Below are positions 23,874 through 26,585 of a stretch of DNA of 26,585 bases, in pieces. Location of the stretch: positions 1 to 26,585 of the forward strand of contig JAVHYH010000004.1 in the NCBI GenBank assembly GCA_031119155.1, given 5' to 3'. Numbering within the stretch: position 1 is the first letter of the stretch; every line of letters begins with the position of its first letter. The notes beneath the pieces are model-generated. The model searched no databases and had not been told where the DNA came from. It saw nothing but the letters and a program-made list of their open reading frames with translations. A program made the translations under genes and the position numbers. This DNA is from Brevundimonas sp. (GTDB taxonomy: Bacteria > Pseudomonadota > Alphaproteobacteria > Caulobacterales > Caulobacteraceae).

Positions 23874-23999
23874 AATCTGTGGTCCCTCCGACCGTAGTAC
23901 TGAGCGGGTCCATCGGTATCGGCCACCGAATGTGCACCGACGCCTCACCCCTCAACCGGATAGATGGGGACGGGTTTCCGTCTTTGTCAGAGGCGGATT

Positions 24000-24017
24000 G
24001 TCACACGAAAGCGTGAC
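24000..24017 (-). other. Hairpin in the rpoH mRNA leader
   Basis: On the minus strand GTCACGC-TTTC-GTGTGAC forms a 7-bp stem including one G-U pair, about 28 nt after the predicted transcription start and well before the ribosome site. It is stable enough to matter for mRNA 5'-end stability. I do not see it pairing with the start region, so it does not by itself make a thermosensor. Confidence 0.4.
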
Positions 24018-24051
24018 CGTTGCCCGGGCGCCACTACGCCAGTCGAAGGCG

Positions 24052-24081
24052 CTTATAACGGATAGTGCGTCCTTAATCAAG
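24052..24081 (-). promoter_or_regulatory. rpoH promoter with overlapping sigma-32 and sigma-70 elements
   Basis: Read on the minus strand, CTTG (24081-24078) is followed after 17 nt by CGTTATAAG (24060-24052), close to the alphaproteobacterial sigma-32 pattern CTTG-N17/18-CYTATNTNNG. The same bases give TTGATT-N17-TATAAG, a good sigma-70 promoter. Transcription would start near 24045, leaving a leader of about 170 nt. Autoregulation by RpoH is known in Caulobacter; here it is inferred from the motif. Confidence 0.65.
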
Positions 24082-24124
24082 ACTGACCTTTGCGGGCCTG
24101 GAACGCTCCGCAGCCAGACGCCGC

Positions 24125-25129
24125 TCAGAGGTCCGACAGAAGCCGCTCCAGCGTCAGCATGTCGTGCGGCGGCGGCGTTTCGAAGCGCAGAACCTCGCCG
24201 GTCACCGGATGGACGAAGCCGAGCACGGCGGCGTGCAGGGCCTGTCGGCTCAGGCCGGATTCACCGACGGCCGCACGGACTGAACCGGCAGGACTGCCGG
24301 AGCCATAGACGGGATCGCCCAGGATCGGCGCGCCCTTTGAGGCCAGGTGCACCCGGATCTGATGGGTGCGGCCGGTGTGCAGGGTGCAGGCGACGCGGGC
24401 GGCGAGGGGTGCGCCTCCGGCGCGGGCCGGCTCGCCGAAGGTCTGTTGCACGGCATAGTCGGTGATGGCGTTTCGCCCCCCGGACTTCAGCACAGCCATC
24501 TTCTTGCGATCGGAGGACGAGCGACCGATCAGCGTCTCGATGCGGCCCTTGGCGGGCGAGGGCGCGCCGCGCGTCAGGGCGATATAGGTCCGCTCGATGT
24601 CGTGGGTGGCGAACAGGGCGGAGAGGCCAGCGTGGGCGCGATCCGTCTTGGCGGCGACCATCACCCCGGAGGTGTCCTTGTCCAGCCGATGCACGATGCC
24701 GGGGCGGGCGACGCCGCCGATGCCGGACAGGCTGTCGCCGCAGTGCGCCAGCAGGGCGTTGACCAGGGTGCCGGTCTCATTGCCCGGCGCCGGGTGGGCG
24801 GCCATGCCCGCGGGCTTGTCGATGACGATGAGGTCCGCATCCTCATAGAGCACCGTCAGCGGAATGGCCTCGGGTTGCGGCGTGGCCGGGGCGACCGGGG
24901 GCAGGGCGACGGCGTAGAGGCCGACCCGGGCCTTGGTCGAACCGCTGGACACCGGCTGCCCCTCGAAGGTCACCGCGCCTTCAGCGAGCAGGGCCTGCAG
25001 GCGCGCGCGGGACAGGGTTGGAAAGACCTCCGCCAGGGCCTTGTCCAGACGAACGCCGCCCGTCTCGACGCGCGCCTCCAGCACGGTCGTGTCGTCGTCG
25101 TCGCTCAGCAGGGGTTCGTCGGACACCAT
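24125..25129 (-). CDS. rluD: RluD-family 23S rRNA pseudouridine synthase
   Basis: A 334-residue RluA/RluD-family enzyme that converts uridines in 23S rRNA to pseudouridine (for RluD, helix 69). The N-terminal S4 RNA-binding domain covers about 25-75 (VRLDKALAEVFPTLSRARLQ). The catalytic domain has IDKPAGMAAHPAPGN, the catalytic Asp150 in PGIVHRLDKDTSGVMV, and HTGRTHQIRVHLASKGAPIL. I start at the ATG at 25129 (GGAG 3 nt upstream; the GTG immediately after it has better spacing), not at a much longer in-frame extension that runs back over the divergent lipoprotein gene. RluD is the likeliest member because it has an S4 domain and lies next to rpoH, as in several alphaproteobacteria. It ends about 44 bp before the rpoH promoter. 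Confidence 0.9.
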   Translation of the reverse strand: MVSDEPLLSDDDDTTVLEARVETGGVRLDKALAEVFPTLSRARLQALLAEGAVTFEGQPVSSGSTKARVGLYAVALPPVAPATPQPEAIPLTVLYEDADLIVIDKPAGMAAHPAPGNETGTLVNALLAHCGDSLSGIGGVARPGIVHRLDKDTSGVMVAAKTDRAHAGLSALFATHDIERTYIALTRGAPSPAKGRIETLIGRSSSDRKKMAVLKSGGRNAITDYAVQQTFGEPARAGGAPLAARVACTLHTGRTHQIRVHLASKGAPILGDPVYGSGSPAGSVRAAVGESGLSRQALHAAVLGFVHPVTGEVLRFETPPPHDMLTLERLLSDL

Positions 25130-25159
25130 CCACTCCGCCGCCGGACGGCGGTGGCTCCG

Positions 25160-25188
25160 TCTAGCATGACGGGCTGTCGGCGGGTCAA
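25160..25188 (-). promoter_or_regulatory. Probable rluD promoter
   Basis: On the minus strand TTGACC (25188-25183) and GCTAGA (25165-25160) are separated by 17 nt, and GCTAGAC resembles the Caulobacter -10 pattern GCTANAWC. Transcription would start near 25151, giving a 20-nt leader. A small GC hairpin (25138-25151) lies in that leader, next to the ribosome site. Confidence 0.45.
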
Positions 25189-25261
25189 ATCGCCGATACA
25201 ACCAAGCGTAGCCTTGGGGCGCTGAGAATGGTAAATATCGACGGTCTTCGGGGGGGCGTCC

Positions 25262-25900
25262 ATGCGCACCGCAGTTTTCAGCATCACCTTGATCGTCGCC
25301 GCCACGCTGCTGGGCAGTTGCGCCACCATGAGCGAGGCCGAGTGCGTCGCCGGCGACTGGACCGGTCGCGGCTTCAGCGACGGCGCGGCCGGCTATTCCC
25401 AGAGCCGTCTGGGCGAACATGCCCAGGCCTGCACCAAGCACGGGATCGTACCGGACGACGCCGCCTATCGGGCAGGTTGGGCGCAGGGTGTGGTGCGCTA
25501 CTGCACCTTGCCGAACGGCTTCGTGCAGGGCCGAAGCGGGAGCAGCTATGCCGGCGTCTGCCCTCGCGAGCTCGAGGCGGACTTCCTGCCGGCCTATGAG
25601 GACGGGCGGCTGGTCCATGCGGCGGAGGCGGCGATCGCCTCGGCCCGCAGCAGCGTGGACAGCCGCAGTGATCGCCTGAAAGAGCTGGATGAGAAGATCG
25701 AGGCCAAGCAGCGCGAGATGCGCGCCGAAGGCCTGACGGACGAGCAGCGGGACGCGATCCGCAACCGCATCCGCGAAATCCGGCGCGAGCGTGAGGACAC
25801 CGAGCGGGACTGGCGTCGCGCCCAGGACGAGGTCGATGACGCCGAACGGAACGCCCGCGACCTGCGCTATCGGATGCAGCGGATCTACGGCGCCTGGTGA
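25262..25900 (+). CDS. DUF2799-like lipoprotein with C-terminal coiled coil
   Basis: A 212-residue envelope protein. A signal peptide (MRTAVFSITLIVAATLLGSC) ends in a lipobox with the lipidated Cys20. The residue after it is Ala, so outer-membrane sorting is likely. Residues 27-105 hold DUF2799-type blocks: ECVAGDWTGRGFSDGAAGYS, LGEHAQACTKHGIVPDDAAY and YCTLPNGFVQGRSGSSYAGV. From about 125 to 205 a long, highly charged helix (RLKELDEKIEAKQREMRAEG onward, with regular hydrophobic spacing) should form a coiled coil. The molecular function is unknown. The gene is divergent from rluD and convergent with the aldolase gene. Confidence 0.8.
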   Translation: MRTAVFSITLIVAATLLGSCATMSEAECVAGDWTGRGFSDGAAGYSQSRLGEHAQACTKHGIVPDDAAYRAGWAQGVVRYCTLPNGFVQGRSGSSYAGVCPRELEADFLPAYEDGRLVHAAEAAIASARSSVDSRSDRLKELDEKIEAKQREMRAEGLTDEQRDAIRNRIREIRREREDTERDWRRAQDEVDDAERNARDLRYRMQRIYGAW

Positions 25901-25911
25901 CGCCGTAGATC
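25882..25911. terminator. Perfect 11-bp inverted repeat between convergent genes
   Basis: GATCTACGGCG (25882-25892) and CGCCGTAGATC (25901-25911) are perfect inverted copies with an 8-nt loop that contains the lipoprotein stop codon. It sits between the convergent lipoprotein and aldolase genes and could end transcription in both directions. No T-tract follows on either strand, so it may act as an mRNA 3'-end barrier instead. Confidence 0.5.
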
Positions 25912-25920
25912 GGGCCGCGA

Positions 25921-26585
25921 TCAGGCGCCCTTCGAACCGCCGAAGTGCGGGTCCAGTTCACCCGAGGCGTAGCGCTTGGCCATCTGGGCGGTGGACAGCG
26001 GCTTGATCTTGGACGCCTGACCCTCGCAGCCGAACTGCTGATAGCGCTCGATGCACAGCTTGCGCATCGCTTCCTTGGCGGGCTTCAGATAGGCGCGCGG
26101 GTCGAACTCGCCCGGCTTCTCGGCCAGCACCTTGCGGATGGCGCCGGTGATGGCCATGCGGTTGTCGGTGTCGATGTTGATCTTGCGCACGCCGTGCTTG
26201 ATGCCGCGCTGGATCTCCTCGACCGGCACGCCCCAGGTCTGGGGCATCTGGCCGCCGTACTGGTTGATGATGTCCTGCAGGTCCTGCGGCACCGACGAGG
26301 AGCCGTGCATCACCAGGTGGGTGTTGGGCAGGCGGCGGTGGATCTCCTCGATCACGTTCATGGCCAGGACGTCGCCGTCCGGCTTGCGCGTGAACTTGTA
26401 GGCGCCGTGGCTGGTGCCCATGGCGATGGCCAGGGCGTCGACGCCGGTCTTCTGGACGAAGTCCACGGCCTGGTCCGGATCGGTCAGCAGTTCGTCATGC
26501 GATAACTTGCCTTCGAAGCCGTGGCCGTCCTCGGCCTCGCCCATGCCGGTCTCCAGCGAACCCAGCACGCCCAGTTCACCCTCGA
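25921..26585 (-). CDS. fba: Class II fructose-1,6-bisphosphate aldolase (5' part outside the window)
   Basis: The C-terminal 221 residues of a zinc-dependent aldolase that interconverts fructose-1,6-bisphosphate with dihydroxyacetone phosphate and glyceraldehyde-3-phosphate. The frame is open to the right edge of the window (EGELGVLGSLETG). Zinc-site and substrate-site blocks are AIAMGTSHGAYKF, LVMHGSSSVP and the phosphate-binding HGVRKINIDTDNRMA. The length and the long insertion around INQYGGQMPQTWGVPVEEIQ fit the class IIB (CbbA-like) enzymes of alphaproteobacteria (about 350 residues). The true start and the N-terminal catalytic residues are beyond the window. Confidence 0.95.
   Translation of the reverse strand, partial: EGELGVLGSLETGMGEAEDGHGFEGKLSHDELLTDPDQAVDFVQKTGVDALAIAMGTSHGAYKFTRKPDGDVLAMNVIEEIHRRLPNTHLVMHGSSSVPQDLQDIINQYGGQMPQTWGVPVEEIQRGIKHGVRKINIDTDNRMAITGAIRKVLAEKPGEFDPRAYLKPAKEAMRKLCIERYQQFGCEGQASKIKPLSTAQMAKRYASGELDPHFGGSKGA

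Noticed and set aside
23874..24045. RNA thermometer over the rpoH ribosome site
   Set aside because: I see hairpins in the leader but no clear pairing of the GGAGG with a U-rich or complementary upstream segment by eye; a folding calculation would be needed.

Overview
The window looks like chromosomal DNA of a Caulobacterales alphaproteobacterium, most likely Brevundimonas or a close relative. This is inferred from the very high GC content, the frequent GTG and TTG starts, near-leaderless promoters with a TTGACG-type -35 box, an alphaproteobacterial-type RpoH, and a gene transfer agent (GTA) structural cluster of the Rhodobacter/Caulobacter type. I see no rRNA, tRNA, CRISPR array, insertion sequence, integrase or attachment-site repeat.

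Left part (1-6561). An Uup-like ABC-F ATPase runs off the left edge on the minus strand. Divergent from it is a TetR regulator overlapping a small multidrug resistance (SMR) transporter gene. A perfect 16-bp palindrome sits inside the TetR promoter. Next, on the minus strand, comes a two-gene unit: an HscC-type Hsp70 and a polytopic membrane protein with a degenerate J-domain (HPE in place of HPD). A YcgN-like cysteine-rich protein follows on the plus strand.

Centre (6562-18489). A near-complete GTA head and tail cluster is ordered as in RcGTA: portal, small membrane/coiled-coil protein, prohead protease, HK97 capsid, connector, head-tail adaptor, tail terminator (DUF3168), major tail protein, GTA gp10, a tiny tail chaperone, a very short tape measure, DUF2460 distal tail protein, four-Cys hub protein, NlpC/P60 peptidase and the 1230-residue megatron. 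Most genes overlap by 1-8 nt or lie a few bases apart. Three things stand out. No terminase gene lies next to the portal. An unrecognised gene on the opposite strand is inserted between protease and capsid. Strong hairpins lie before and after the capsid gene, which matters because the Caulobacter GTA is known to depend on antitermination (GafZ) and on GafY/IHF activation.

Right part (18490-26585). Housekeeping genes follow: a CbpA-like DnaJ 6 nt upstream of serC, then purA (TTG start), then a response-regulator-like protein with Glu in place of the phosphoacceptor Asp. On the minus strand are rpoH, with a promoter that fits both sigma-32 and sigma-70 consensus, and an RluD-family pseudouridine synthase. 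A DUF2799-like lipoprotein gene lies on the plus strand. The 3' part of a class II fructose-bisphosphate aldolase gene runs off the right edge on the minus strand.

No stretch longer than about 300 bases lacks a gene; the largest gap is the 251-bp rpoH upstream region. The best candidates for undescribed biology are the reverse-strand membrane protein inside the GTA, the control signals around the GTA promoter and capsid gene, the HscC/polytopic J-protein pair, and the pseudo-receiver protein with a hairpin over its ribosome binding site.
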